A DNA stretch of 64,000 nt, taken from NCBI RefSeq assembly GCF_023111095.1, contig NZ_JALGYW010000008.1, positions 62,001 to 126,000 on the forward strand, given 5' to 3'. Under the pieces are notes generated by a model, which saw only the letters and a list, made by a program, of their open reading frames with translations, did not search any database and was not told the DNA's origin. Shown here one piece after another: positions 1 through 8,864 of this stretch. The translations under genes were made by a program, and so were the position numbers. This DNA is from Maribellus sp. YY47 (GTDB lineage: Bacteria > Bacteroidota > Bacteroidia > Bacteroidales > Prolixibacteraceae). The stretch's first letter is position 1. Each line of letters opens with the position of its first letter.

Positions 1-1012
1 TTTGCTCTTTGTTTCCCGGAATGGCAAAGTATCCGTCGAATTCGAAAGCATCAGAGGGAGGATCATAAACCGGGCGAAACGCGTAACCGCCTTTTTGATG
101 TGCATAGTCGATCCATGCCTGTTTGGTTTGCATGTCCTGGACCTGTAGTCCATCGTAGTCTTTACATCCGTAAATGGGCGAAAATCCGACATCGGCTAAA
201 ACCGGCAAGTCGACTTGCTGCACCCACGTTTTTATTTCCTGTTGGGCGAGGAAATCCATGTAGCCATCAAAAATAAACCAGCTGTTTCCTTCATTCATTC
301 CCCTGCCAATAATGTCTAACGGATGCCCGGGAGTGCAGGTAACGCTTTTAAGTAGGGTGGAGGCGCCAAACCATCCTTTTTTCAGGTTGAAATTTGTTGT
401 AATTTCCCGGGTATCGGCGATGAGCTGAATGAGTTTTTCTGCTTTGGCGTGATCGGCGGTAAGAATGGCAAAAAGTTTTTTATCCCCGGTTTTTGAAACA
501 AAGGCATAAACGGGTTCAAAATCGATTGCCTCGAATTGATAACAGTTTAATGCTGTGGCCCAGCTAAAAATTACTTTTGCTTGTGCTTCCAGTTCAGCTC
601 CAAAAGCTGTTCCCGGACTAACGATAGCAAGTATATTGACATCAGTCAATTCTCCGGAGAGTTCTTCTTTTGAGGGCTGGTCAAGAAATTTATAAGGGTT
701 TTGGAAAAGAGCGGAGATGAAGCCCTCCTGCAGAAATAATCCGGGAATGCCCATGTCGTCAGCTACGTCAATTTTACTTTGCAAGATGGTTGGTTGCAGA
801 TTAGTGATGGCAGTTTTAAAGAGGTTTCCGTAGCGATTCCAAATCGTATAATCGTTATGCCAGTGGTTGGTATAACCGTTAAACTGAAGTTTGTTTTCGA
901 TGGGTTTGGCCAGTTTGTCCTGCTCTTTATTGATCTGTCCGTTGGAAGACAGTGAGTGAAACAGGAAAAGGATGAAAATTACAGTTAACTGAATTTTAAA
1001 TGTTGATTTCAT
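1..1012 (-). CDS. Secreted protein of unknown function, 3' end beyond the window
   Basis: The minus-strand frame is open from an ATG at 1012 to the left edge (about 337 codons), so the C-terminus is missing. I read it by hand from the reverse complement and checked the frame line by line over roughly the first 180 codons. The N-terminus (MKSTFKIQLTVIFILFLF) is a clear signal peptide, with likely cleavage shortly before or after residues NGQ near position 25. The mature part is soluble-looking and contains a WHNDYTIWNRYG stretch and several aromatic-rich segments. I do not recognise the family. It lies 116 bp downstream of susD on the same strand, beyond a hairpin terminator, so it may belong to the same polysaccharide- or nutrient-uptake locus with read-through or its own promoter. 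Its function is not assigned. Confidence 0.8.
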   Translation of the reverse strand, partial: MKSTFKIQLTVIFILFLFHSLSSNGQINKEQDKLAKPIENKLQFNGYTNHWHNDYTIWNRYGNLFKTAITNLQPTILQSKIDVADDMGIPGLFLQEGFISALFQNPYKFLDQPSKEELSGELTDVNILAIVSPGTAFGAELEAQAKVIFSWATALNCYQFEAIDFEPVYAFVSKTGDKKLFAILTADHAKAEKLIQLIADTREITTNFNLKKGWFGASTLLKSVTCTPGHPLDIIGRGMNEGNSWFIFDGYMDFLAQQEIKTWVQQVDLPVLADVGFSPIYGCKDYDGLQVQDMQTKQAWIDYAHQKGGYAFRPVYDPPSDAFEFDGYFAIPGNKEQ

Positions 1013-1077
1013 AAGCCTGGTTTTAGATGAAGCTAAGAAAAGGGGTAAAGTCAGAATAGAAAGAACGCAGAATAGAA

Positions 1078-1107
1078 AAAAGGCCGCCACAATCAGGCGG
1101 CCTTTAT
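1078..1107 (-). terminator. Intrinsic terminator after susD
   Basis: On the minus strand, seven-base GC-rich arms (GGCCGCC and GGCGGCC) enclose a seven-base loop and are followed directly by a run of T. This is a classic intrinsic terminator 22 bp beyond the susD stop. It would end the susC-susD transcript, with possible read-through into the secreted-protein gene. Confidence 0.85.
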
Positions 1108-1128
1108 ATGGATTACTGAACTAAAAGA

Positions 1129-2709
1129 CTAGAAGTTGGCACCACCGGTATCCCACCAAAGACGGGTTGCGATGTCGTCTTTGGCACCTGTCCCCATAGT
1201 AGCAACGGCAGCAGCAACACCTGTCGGATTATTGTCGCGTTCGCCAATTGCAAAAACCTGTCGTTTCAGGAATTCATTGGCAGGGATAACTCCCCAGTCT
1301 GAATTACTATCGTTTTTGGTATTGTACGGCAGTTTCGGATAACCCGTTCTCCGGTGATCACACCAGGGTTCATTGGCATTTGTGAAATCGTTGATCCATT
1401 TCTGGGTGATGATCTTCTCCAGTTTGCGTTCATTGCTGTCGGCAGCGTTCCATGCCACTGTAATATTCGACCTGGAAGTCCAGTTATTTCTGGAGTCTTT
1501 TGGATCGACATAGTTGATTGGTGTGCTTGTAGCATCAGCTAAGTAAGCATCTACTCCGCCTGCTCCCCAATGGGCAAACGAAGCCTTTACACCGTTTTCG
1601 TAATTCTCCTGCGCATCTCCGGCACCATCCCATCCACGAAGTGCAGCTTCAGCTTTTGCAAAATATACTTCCGCACACGAAAATGAGATTCTGGAAGTGA
1701 CCGATTTGAAGGATTCACTTACCGTAGAATAAGTTAAACGTTGGTCTTTTGCTTCGAGATATGCCCCACTGTGAATGCCTTTGTAAGGGTAAGCAGGATG
1801 GTCGGGATACAGTGTATTGTCGGTAGCCGGTTCAAAATATTTTTCAATTCGCGGGTCTTTCAACCCTACCAAAAATGATTCCATTGCAGCACTCATACGT
1901 GTATCACCCCATTCGAAACAGATAACGGCTAAATACAATTTATTGCCATAGAGCGCTACATTAAAATTATCACTTTCGGTAAGTATTAAACCGGCAGCAT
2001 CGCTCATTGCTTTCTCTCCCTGTGCTTTTGCCAGATCAGGAGCTGTTTTTGAAATTCTGATGGCCAGTCTTAACCGTAAGGAGTTAATGAACTTTAACCA
2101 TTTGTTGATGTCTCCGTTGTAGCTGGCATCAAATTTTTTCAACCCTGTGTAATCTTTGTTGGCAGCGAAAACTGCCTGAACTTCATCCAACGTGGCGAAT
2201 AAGTTGTCGTATAATTCAGGTTCACTGTCGTAAATATTGGATTGACCTTTTATGCCATAATTGGAATAGATTACCGGACCGTGAAAAGAGGTAAGTTTAG
2301 AGATGGCGTATGCCTGCACCAGTTTTGCCCAGGCTGAAAATACTTCATAGCCACCTTCGTTGGCCATTTTTATTACCTGTGCTCCCGGAGACATAATATT
2401 GTTATAAATGCGGTTCCAGTTGTTGTTGCTTGAGTTCCAGGTAATGTAATAAGTTGTATTATTTGCTCCTCCTACAAATGGTGTTGGACATCCAACGTGT
2501 CGCACCCAGTTGTCGTGAGAAAGGTCTTCGTCGATTTGCCCTCCGAACAGATTGTAAAGCATGTTCTGAAAAGGCGAGCCCAACAAGTTAAAGTCCTGTT
2601 CAAGTTCCTTATCCGAAATTTGGAATTGATTTCTGTTTGCCTCTTCGAAATTATCGGTACATGCCAAAAATCCAAGAGTAAATATGATTGCAAAAAATAT
2701 CTTTTTCAT
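1129..2709 (-). CDS. SusD/RagB-like nutrient-binding outer-membrane lipoprotein
   Basis: This 526-residue protein begins with a lipoprotein signal (MKKIFFAIIFTLGFLACTD); the lipobox cysteine is residue 17. The rest matches the SusD-like family often called SusD/RagB nutrient-binding lipoprotein (the SusD-like_2 type): an all-helical TPR-like fold with an FHGPVIYSNYG region and a typical SAWAKLVQAYAISKL helix. Proteins of this family sit on the cell surface as a lid over their SusC transporter and capture oligosaccharides or peptides. The gene follows the susC-like gene after only 12 bp, so they are co-transcribed. The substrate cannot be read from the sequence; no glycoside hydrolase sits in the same operon within the window. 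Confidence 0.93.
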   Translation of the reverse strand: MKKIFFAIIFTLGFLACTDNFEEANRNQFQISDKELEQDFNLLGSPFQNMLYNLFGGQIDEDLSHDNWVRHVGCPTPFVGGANNTTYYITWNSSNNNWNRIYNNIMSPGAQVIKMANEGGYEVFSAWAKLVQAYAISKLTSFHGPVIYSNYGIKGQSNIYDSEPELYDNLFATLDEVQAVFAANKDYTGLKKFDASYNGDINKWLKFINSLRLRLAIRISKTAPDLAKAQGEKAMSDAAGLILTESDNFNVALYGNKLYLAVICFEWGDTRMSAAMESFLVGLKDPRIEKYFEPATDNTLYPDHPAYPYKGIHSGAYLEAKDQRLTYSTVSESFKSVTSRISFSCAEVYFAKAEAALRGWDGAGDAQENYENGVKASFAHWGAGGVDAYLADATSTPINYVDPKDSRNNWTSRSNITVAWNAADSNERKLEKIITQKWINDFTNANEPWCDHRRTGYPKLPYNTKNDSNSDWGVIPANEFLKRQVFAIGERDNNPTGVAAAVATMGTGAKDDIATRLWWDTGGANF

Positions 2710-2721
2710 AATTCTTCAGTT

Positions 2722-5700
2722 TTAGAAAGTTACTTTAATGTTAAAGCCGTAAGTCCTGGTTGCAGGAACGTTAAAGTTGTCGAGCGACTGTGAACTATTG
2801 TTGGTACTCATTGCTAACTCCGGATCAAAAGGCGCTTTCTTATAGAAGATAAATAAATTCTGGCCAACAAGCGACAGGTTAACACCAGCCAAAGGAAGAT
2901 TAAGCTTTTTAACATCCAGGTCATAAGCAATGGACAACTGGCTTAAACGAATACTGGTTCGGTCATAAACGTAAGGCTCAAGGATCCCATTACGACCTCC
3001 TGTCCCTTTTCCTTCCGAATAGTATAAATAAGGATCTATCTGAGTTACCGGAGTCGTTCCCTGGATACCGTTGATTTCAACATACCCCAGGTCTCTTGCA
3101 TCGCCTGTCCTTTTGCTAACTCCCCAGCCGTCGAGCATTGATTCGGTTTGACTAACCGATTTTCCCCCAAATTTACCGGAGATAAGTGCTCCAATGGTAA
3201 CACGGTTCCATTGAATATTATTATTCCACGAAAGAGTAAAATCGGGTAATAAATTCCCCAGATATCCCACGGTCCAGTCATTAACATCGTGCTTTGCAGC
3301 TGTTTTTAAAGGATTGCCGTTTTTGGGGTCGAGCATAATACGTCCCTGGTCATCGCGGCGGAACATAAAACCGTAGAGGTCGCCAAAAGAGCCACCTGCT
3401 CTCAGGAATGTTTCGTAACCTTCTGAAGATCCCATTCCGATAATACGGGTTGGGTCATCCGGATCCAATTCAACAATCTCGTTGTTATTGGTAAAAAAGT
3501 TAAATGCAGTACTCCATTCCACCGCACTGGTTTGAACCGGAATAAAGTCAACGGTAAGTTCAACTCCTTTGTTTACAATCTCACCCACGTTAATGTTTTT
3601 GGTTGTGTACAAACCTCTTTCTTCAGGCGGCAAACTTATGTTCAGGAACTGGTTGGTACTCTTGTTGTAATAATAAGTAAAATCAGCTCCAACCCGTCCT
3701 TCAAACAATTTAAATTCAAAACCAAGCTCATTACTGGTTATCTTTTCAGGTTTCAAATCAGTCCAGGGTTGCCTGGTGTTTCTATTGATACCTCCAAGAG
3801 AACCTGATATGGTATGATCTGAACGAATGGCATTCCATGGCACTTCTTTTGCTGCCTGGGCGCTGGAACCTCTCACTTTCAGGAAAGAAATAAATTCGGG
3901 CAATTCGAAGACATTGCTAAGAAGTGCAACCAAACCCACCGATGGATAAAAATAGGATGGTCCGTCTGTGGTGCCGACAAGTGTTGAAGACCAGTCGTTT
4001 CGGGCAGAAACATCAAGATACAGCATGTCGTTATATCCCAGGTTGATGCTACCATAAACCGACTGCAGGATGGTTTCGCCACCCGATTCGGTGATTACTG
4101 TGTTGGTCGGATAGTTTTGTGTTGAGAATACATTCGGATACAACAGACTGTTAGTACCATTGTCGGCGCTCATCCCCAGCCAGCTATGTTTTGAATAGCT
4201 TGCTCCAATAAATCCGGATGCTTCTAATTTTCCAAATTTGTTGTCGTATTTCAGTAGTGCATCGGAATACAACTTGGTATCGGTGCTGTTGGCGAAAACA
4301 TACCTTCCGTTTGCCGAAACATTGGTAACGTTTGAACCGGCATAATCTTTCTGAGTCATTTTGCGGTCAACGTATTCATATGTTCCTCTTGCGGCAAGAG
4401 TAAGATGATCGGTCATACTATAGTTGCCTGATACCATTGCAATAATCCTCTTCGTTTGTTCTTCCTCGGGTTCCATGTTGATAATCCAATAGGGATTGCT
4501 GATATGGTGGTCAACAACATATACGTTCTGGAGATACATGTTCCTTTTTTCGTCAAAATACTTGTAATTGGTTTTGTAATCTTCCCAGTTTCTTTCTCTT
4601 GGGAAATTATATAAACCCGTTAATGGATTAAGGTAATACCCCGCAACATTTCGGTTCTTAACATTTTCGGTTGCCAGCATCACATTGGAAGACAGCGTTA
4701 ACTTATCGTCCAATAGTTTGGTTGACTGTTTTAACGAAAGGTTGTTTTTATTGTATTCGTTGTTGGGAATAATACCTTCGGCAGAAGTATTCGAGTAAGA
4801 AAAATATGCCGTAGTTACTTTGTTTCCGCCACTAACCGTTACGCTGTTTACTAAGTTGTTACCAACCTGAAAGAAATCTTTCATTTGATCTTCAGAGTAG
4901 TTGGTACCGCCTTTGGTTGACGACCAACTTTCTTTTGCCCCGTTTAACGCACCGTAATCAAATTGTAATTCGGGATAAAGCAGAACACTTTCAAAAGTTG
5001 TGGTAGAACTTAACGTTACATTGGTTTTCCCCTCACGTCCCTTTTTAGTAGTGATAAGCACAACACCATTTGCGCCCTGGCTACCGTAAAGAATGGAGGC
5101 ATTTAAGCCTTTTAATACGTTAATGCTTTCGATGTCATCCGGATTAAGTTGCGACAAACCGTCGCCCTGGTCAGCTCCACCCCACATTCCGGGCTGGCCG
5201 CGTTTGATGTTCATAATTGGTACACCGTCGATTACGTAGAGCGGTTCGCTGGTTCCTCCCAACGACTTGAATCCTCTGAGAACAACTCTCGTTGAACCTC
5301 CTGCTCCGGACGAACTCTTTTCAATCTCCAAACCTGCGGCTTTTCCATTTAAGGCATCCATGAAGTTAATGCTTTTGGCTTTCATTAATTCTTCTCCCGA
5401 TACCTCCTGAGAAGCATAAGTCAAAGTCTTTTTGTCTCGCCGGATACCTAATGCTGTAACAACAACCTCTTCAAGGCTTTTAGTATCAACAAGCATCTGA
5501 ATGTTTTCTTCCGCTTGTCCTGAATAGGTAATTTCCTGGGAAATCATGCCAATAAAGCTAAAAACAACAACGTCTCCTCTTTTTACATTATTAAGGACAT
5601 AGTTTCCATCCATATCCGTAATCGTCCCATTCGACGTGTTTTGCACAACCACCGATACTCCCGGGAGAGGAAGGTTGGAATCGTCGGTAACCTTACCCTT

Positions 5701-5835
5701 TAAAACTCCCTGAGCACTTAATGCTGACGCAAAGCAGGTCATCAATAGTGCATTTAAAACGAAAATAACCACTGATTTTTTAATCGTCAGCCATTTTAGA
5801 TGATCGTGGCTGAACTCCAACCGAAATTTTTTCAT
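2722..5835 (-). CDS. SusC/RagA-family TonB-linked outer-membrane transporter
   Basis: I prefer the ATG at 5835 (1037 residues, starting MKKFRLEFSH) over an in-frame ATG 30 bp upstream, because it places the signal peptide (VVIFVLNALLMTCFASALSAQ) at a normal distance. After the signal come a carboxypeptidase-regulatory-like domain (GKVTDDSNLPLPGVSV, residues about 44-115), a TonB-box-like EEVVVTALGI, a plug domain containing LRGFKSLGGTSEPLYVIDG, and a long beta-barrel ending in an aromatic-terminated strand (FNIKVTF). The protein imports a ligand captured by the adjacent SusD-like lipoprotein, powered by TonB. No N-terminal sigma/anti-sigma signalling extension is seen, consistent with control by the divergent membrane regulator next door rather than by an ECF sigma pair (inference). 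Confidence 0.94.
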   Translation of the reverse strand: MKKFRLEFSHDHLKWLTIKKSVVIFVLNALLMTCFASALSAQGVLKGKVTDDSNLPLPGVSVVVQNTSNGTITDMDGNYVLNNVKRGDVVVFSFIGMISQEITYSGQAEENIQMLVDTKSLEEVVVTALGIRRDKKTLTYASQEVSGEELMKAKSINFMDALNGKAAGLEIEKSSSGAGGSTRVVLRGFKSLGGTSEPLYVIDGVPIMNIKRGQPGMWGGADQGDGLSQLNPDDIESINVLKGLNASILYGSQGANGVVLITTKKGREGKTNVTLSSTTTFESVLLYPELQFDYGALNGAKESWSSTKGGTNYSEDQMKDFFQVGNNLVNSVTVSGGNKVTTAYFSYSNTSAEGIIPNNEYNKNNLSLKQSTKLLDDKLTLSSNVMLATENVKNRNVAGYYLNPLTGLYNFPRERNWEDYKTNYKYFDEKRNMYLQNVYVVDHHISNPYWIINMEPEEEQTKRIIAMVSGNYSMTDHLTLAARGTYEYVDRKMTQKDYAGSNVTNVSANGRYVFANSTDTKLYSDALLKYDNKFGKLEASGFIGASYSKHSWLGMSADNGTNSLLYPNVFSTQNYPTNTVITESGGETILQSVYGSINLGYNDMLYLDVSARNDWSSTLVGTTDGPSYFYPSVGLVALLSNVFELPEFISFLKVRGSSAQAAKEVPWNAIRSDHTISGSLGGINRNTRQPWTDLKPEKITSNELGFEFKLFEGRVGADFTYYYNKSTNQFLNISLPPEERGLYTTKNINVGEIVNKGVELTVDFIPVQTSAVEWSTAFNFFTNNNEIVELDPDDPTRIIGMGSSEGYETFLRAGGSFGDLYGFMFRRDDQGRIMLDPKNGNPLKTAAKHDVNDWTVGYLGNLLPDFTLSWNNNIQWNRVTIGALISGKFGGKSVSQTESMLDGWGVSKRTGDARDLGYVEINGIQGTTPVTQIDPYLYYSEGKGTGGRNGILEPYVYDRTSIRLSQLSIAYDLDVKKLNLPLAGVNLSLVGQNLFIFYKKAPFDPELAMSTNNSSQSLDNFNVPATRTYGFNIKVTF

Positions 5836-6247
5836 AAGTAGTTTATTTGTTAATGATCTGATCAAAATACGGTAGATCGATCACTTTCTATTTTTGTGCC
5901 GGAGTAATTTTTTTTGATTTCTTGTTAATCTGGATTAATTTAGGATTAATATATTTGTAATACGATGTTATTCAGGGGGATGTATTAAGCGTTTTTGTTT
6001 TGAAAAGAGCGTTTTCTTTTGTTGAATTGAAGATTGTTTGGATAAAAGTTTAAGAATTTCTTAAAAATTAATCAAAACGATATCATTGTAGACTATAATA
6101 TGTCTTTCTTGGTGTTGTTGTTGAAAACCTGACTAAAGCAGAATGTAAACTTACAATTTGAGTGGTGAGTCGTGCCTTTTTTTACATGGAGCAGAAGGTG
6201 CGGTGGTTCATCCTATAATTGTTAAAATGGTTTTACAAAAATCTTAT
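5836..6247. promoter_or_regulatory. Divergent intergenic region between susC-like gene and membrane regulator
   Basis: This 412-bp AT-rich gap separates two divergent genes. A good match to the Bacteroidota -7 box (TATATTTG, consensus TAnnTTTG) lies on the plus strand at 5950-5957, reading toward the regulator, but almost 300 bp from its start. A weaker TATTTTG lies on the minus strand close to the susC start. Repeated TTAATC/GGATTAAT words between about 5925 and 5950 could be operator half-sites. I see no hairpin terminator or ORF in the gap. Confidence 0.4.
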
Positions 6248-8794
6248 ATGAATATAAAACGGCTGTTGTATTGTTTCTCAATCATTTTGTTAGCTGCTGT
6301 CGGTGTTCGTGCAGATGAACACCGGGGCGTTTACTTTCGGTCGAAAGAAGTAGGGGTGGAAGAAAGAACCGGGATTGATCTGACCAAAAATGGTGCAATA
6401 AAATACCTCGACAAGTTTACGATTGAATTCGAAATTTCTTTTCGCGAATATGCCGAGCGATATGGTTATATTTTTCGGTTAACGGATAAAGAAGGCGAGC
6501 ACAAAATTGATTTAATATGTAAAATTGATGAAACGTCGCCGGATCTCATTTTACTGGTCGACAGGAAAGAAACAAACCTGCAGTTGGGCATGACTCCTGA
6601 ACAAAAAAGGCTCACTAATGTATGGTATAAAATCAGGTTGAATGTCGATCCCGATTCCAGAGAAATAAGCCTTCAGTTTGCTGACAAAATTGTAACAGAT
6701 AGTATTGCGTTTCCTAAAAGGTTAAAACTGAAATGGGCATTCGGATGTGTGCAGAATTTCGGAAAAGGCATTGGCGAGGTTCCCCCTATATCAGTTCGAA
6801 ATATAAAATTTTATAATAACGATTACCTGACTTATTTCTGGCCATTGTCGTTTACAGATGGTACAACGGTAAGAGATTCAGTGCACGGCAAATCGGCTGA
6901 AATAGTTAATCCGGCCTGGGTAGTTGAACAGCATCAGAACTGGAGAAAGATCCGGACTCTGGAATTCGATGAGTTTCCTCAAATTGTTTACAAAGAAGAC
7001 CAGGAAGAAATTTATTTTGTTCAGCGCAGTAAAAAGTTACTTAAATACAACCTGAATACAGGAACGGAAATAACCTTAACGTATAAAAGCGGAAATCCTT
7101 TCTATGAAGACGGACAACAAGTATTCTTCAATAAAAAAGGAGAGCTGGTGGCTTATTCCGACTATCGGACACTTTCTCCAAAATTTGACGAAAAAATGCT
7201 AAGCTGGAATAACAGCTTTGATACGATCGCATATCTCCCTAAATATTGGCATCATAATCATTTGTTGCATCCCGAAAACGGAAAATATACAGCCGTATGC
7301 GGATACGGTTTTTTTAATTTCTTCAATACTTTCCGCGTTTTTGATGAGGCTTCTTCCACCTGGTCGGAATTAGAAATGAACGGCGACCGGATAGGGCCCC
7401 GTTATTTGGCGGCACTCGGACAAAGCCAAAAAGACAGTAATGTATACTATTTGTACGGAGGTGTTGGAAATGAAGACGGTAAACAGATTTTTGGGAAAAA
7501 CTTTTACTACGATTTGTTTAAAATAAATTTCAAGACCAATCATGTAACCAAAATGTATGAACCGCGGTTAATGCGAAAAGCAAATTTTGCTCCGCTTAAT
7601 ACCATGATCGTCGATGATTCCAGAAATGTGTTTTACACGCTTTGTTTTTCACTCAATCACTATGTCAGCGAACTTCAGCTATACAAGGGAAGCATGTTGG
7701 GCGACCAGGGTTTATTTTTCGGGAGTAAAATCCCTTATACGTTTACAGACATAAATTCCTACGCCGACCTTTATCAATGGCCATCGCATAATAAACTGGT
7801 GGTACTTACCATGCATAAAAAAACAGATGATAGATATGAGGTGAATTTGTATTCCATCAATTTTCCTCCTTCTGATTTTGTGTTTACCAAGCCGGTTAAT
7901 ATGGCTTCAAACCTGTTAGCTGATTCAAAATATCAGTTGTTACTTGCGGTAATGTTGTTAATCGTTGGCGCCGTGATTTTTTTCCTGATACAAAGAAGTA
8001 TTTATAGCGCAAAAAGACAGGATAATAAAAACAAGTTAATCATTCCTGCCGATCCGGAAGAAAAACCAAAGACCAAAGGGAAAGTATTATTATTTGGTGG
8101 TTTCCAGGTTTTTGATGAGCGAGGCAAAGACATCACTTATCGGTTTAGCCCTACACTTAGGGACCTTTTTTTGATGATGTTATTATTTACCATGAAAGAT
8201 AACAAAGGGATTTCGTCAACTCAAATACAGGAATATTTATGGCCGGAAAAACCCGAAGAGAAAGCAAAAAATAACCGCGGTGTTAATATCAAAAAGTTAA
8301 GATTTATTCTGGAAGACATCGGGGATATTAGTATTTCATACGATGGTAGTCAATGGCGAATCAGCCATAGCGAGGAAGTTTTTTGTGACCTTGAATATAT
8401 TCGGCAGGTGTATACTTCTAAAGATCAGCAATTTTTTATTCAGGAATTAAAAGAAAGTATCGAAACATTAGCCAAAGGTCCTTTTTTAGACGGGATAGAA
8501 AAAGACTGGCTGAATAATGTGAAAGCTGATATTACCAAAAGAATTGTTCGAAGGCTGGAGGATGCATTTAATATTCTTGATATTGTTGAGGATGCAAGCC
8601 TGATAAATGAAATTACAGAAGTAATTTTTATGTTCGACCAGGTGAATGAATCGGCATTGAAATACAGTTGTAAAATCCTTTACCAGCAGGGTAAATACAG
8701 TTTGGCGCAGGATGCTTATAATCAGTACGCCAAACGTTACAAACAGCTTTACGGGGAAGATTATCAGGGTGCGCTAAAAGAGCTGGTTAAATGA
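6248..8794 (+). CDS. Membrane-spanning regulator: periplasmic LamG/kelch-like sensor with cytoplasmic SARP/BTAD-like domain
   Basis: The frame is open from 6158, but the start at 6248 gives a proper signal sequence (MNIKRLLYCFSIILLAAVGVRA) and an 848-residue protein. The N-terminal third resembles a laminin-G/concanavalin-like sandwich. The middle (about residues 250-540) has kelch or propeller-like repeats, for example GPRYLAALGQ and YYLYGGVGNEDGKQIF. A transmembrane helix follows (about 563-585, LLLAVMLLIVGAVIFFLI). The cytoplasmic part starts with GKVLLFGGFQVFD and carries an OmpR/SARP-type winged helix (about 612-700), then a helical BTAD/TPR-like tail. This suggests a one-component transmembrane regulator that senses an extracytoplasmic ligand and binds DNA directly. 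It is divergent from the SusC/D pair, its probable target (inference). Domain names rest on pattern recognition, not a profile search. Confidence 0.8.
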   Translation: MNIKRLLYCFSIILLAAVGVRADEHRGVYFRSKEVGVEERTGIDLTKNGAIKYLDKFTIEFEISFREYAERYGYIFRLTDKEGEHKIDLICKIDETSPDLILLVDRKETNLQLGMTPEQKRLTNVWYKIRLNVDPDSREISLQFADKIVTDSIAFPKRLKLKWAFGCVQNFGKGIGEVPPISVRNIKFYNNDYLTYFWPLSFTDGTTVRDSVHGKSAEIVNPAWVVEQHQNWRKIRTLEFDEFPQIVYKEDQEEIYFVQRSKKLLKYNLNTGTEITLTYKSGNPFYEDGQQVFFNKKGELVAYSDYRTLSPKFDEKMLSWNNSFDTIAYLPKYWHHNHLLHPENGKYTAVCGYGFFNFFNTFRVFDEASSTWSELEMNGDRIGPRYLAALGQSQKDSNVYYLYGGVGNEDGKQIFGKNFYYDLFKINFKTNHVTKMYEPRLMRKANFAPLNTMIVDDSRNVFYTLCFSLNHYVSELQLYKGSMLGDQGLFFGSKIPYTFTDINSYADLYQWPSHNKLVVLTMHKKTDDRYEVNLYSINFPPSDFVFTKPVNMASNLLADSKYQLLLAVMLLIVGAVIFFLIQRSIYSAKRQDNKNKLIIPADPEEKPKTKGKVLLFGGFQVFDERGKDITYRFSPTLRDLFLMMLLFTMKDNKGISSTQIQEYLWPEKPEEKAKNNRGVNIKKLRFILEDIGDISISYDGSQWRISHSEEVFCDLEYIRQVYTSKDQQFFIQELKESIETLAKGPFLDGIEKDWLNNVKADITKRIVRRLEDAFNILDIVEDASLINEITEVIFMFDQVNESALKYSCKILYQQGKYSLAQDAYNQYAKRYKQLYGEDYQGALKELVK

Positions 8795-8800
8795 TCAATG

Positions 8801-8839
8801 GTACACCGACAACACAGTGAATTCTGAGTTGTCGGGTAC
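8801..8839. terminator. Hairpin between convergent genes
   Basis: GTAC plus CCGACAAC pairs with GTTGTCGG plus GTAC across a 14-base loop, with one bulged A. It sits between the end of the membrane regulator and the end of the E1 gene, where a shared terminator is expected, but neither side has a strong T run. It could be a weak bidirectional terminator or simply a stem. Confidence 0.35.
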
Positions 8840-8864
8840 AATACGCTGGCAAATTATTGTCGGA

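Noticed and set aside
8801-8839. Confident terminator between regulator and E1 genes
   Set aside because: The stem is good but T runs are missing on both sides; listed only as low confidence.
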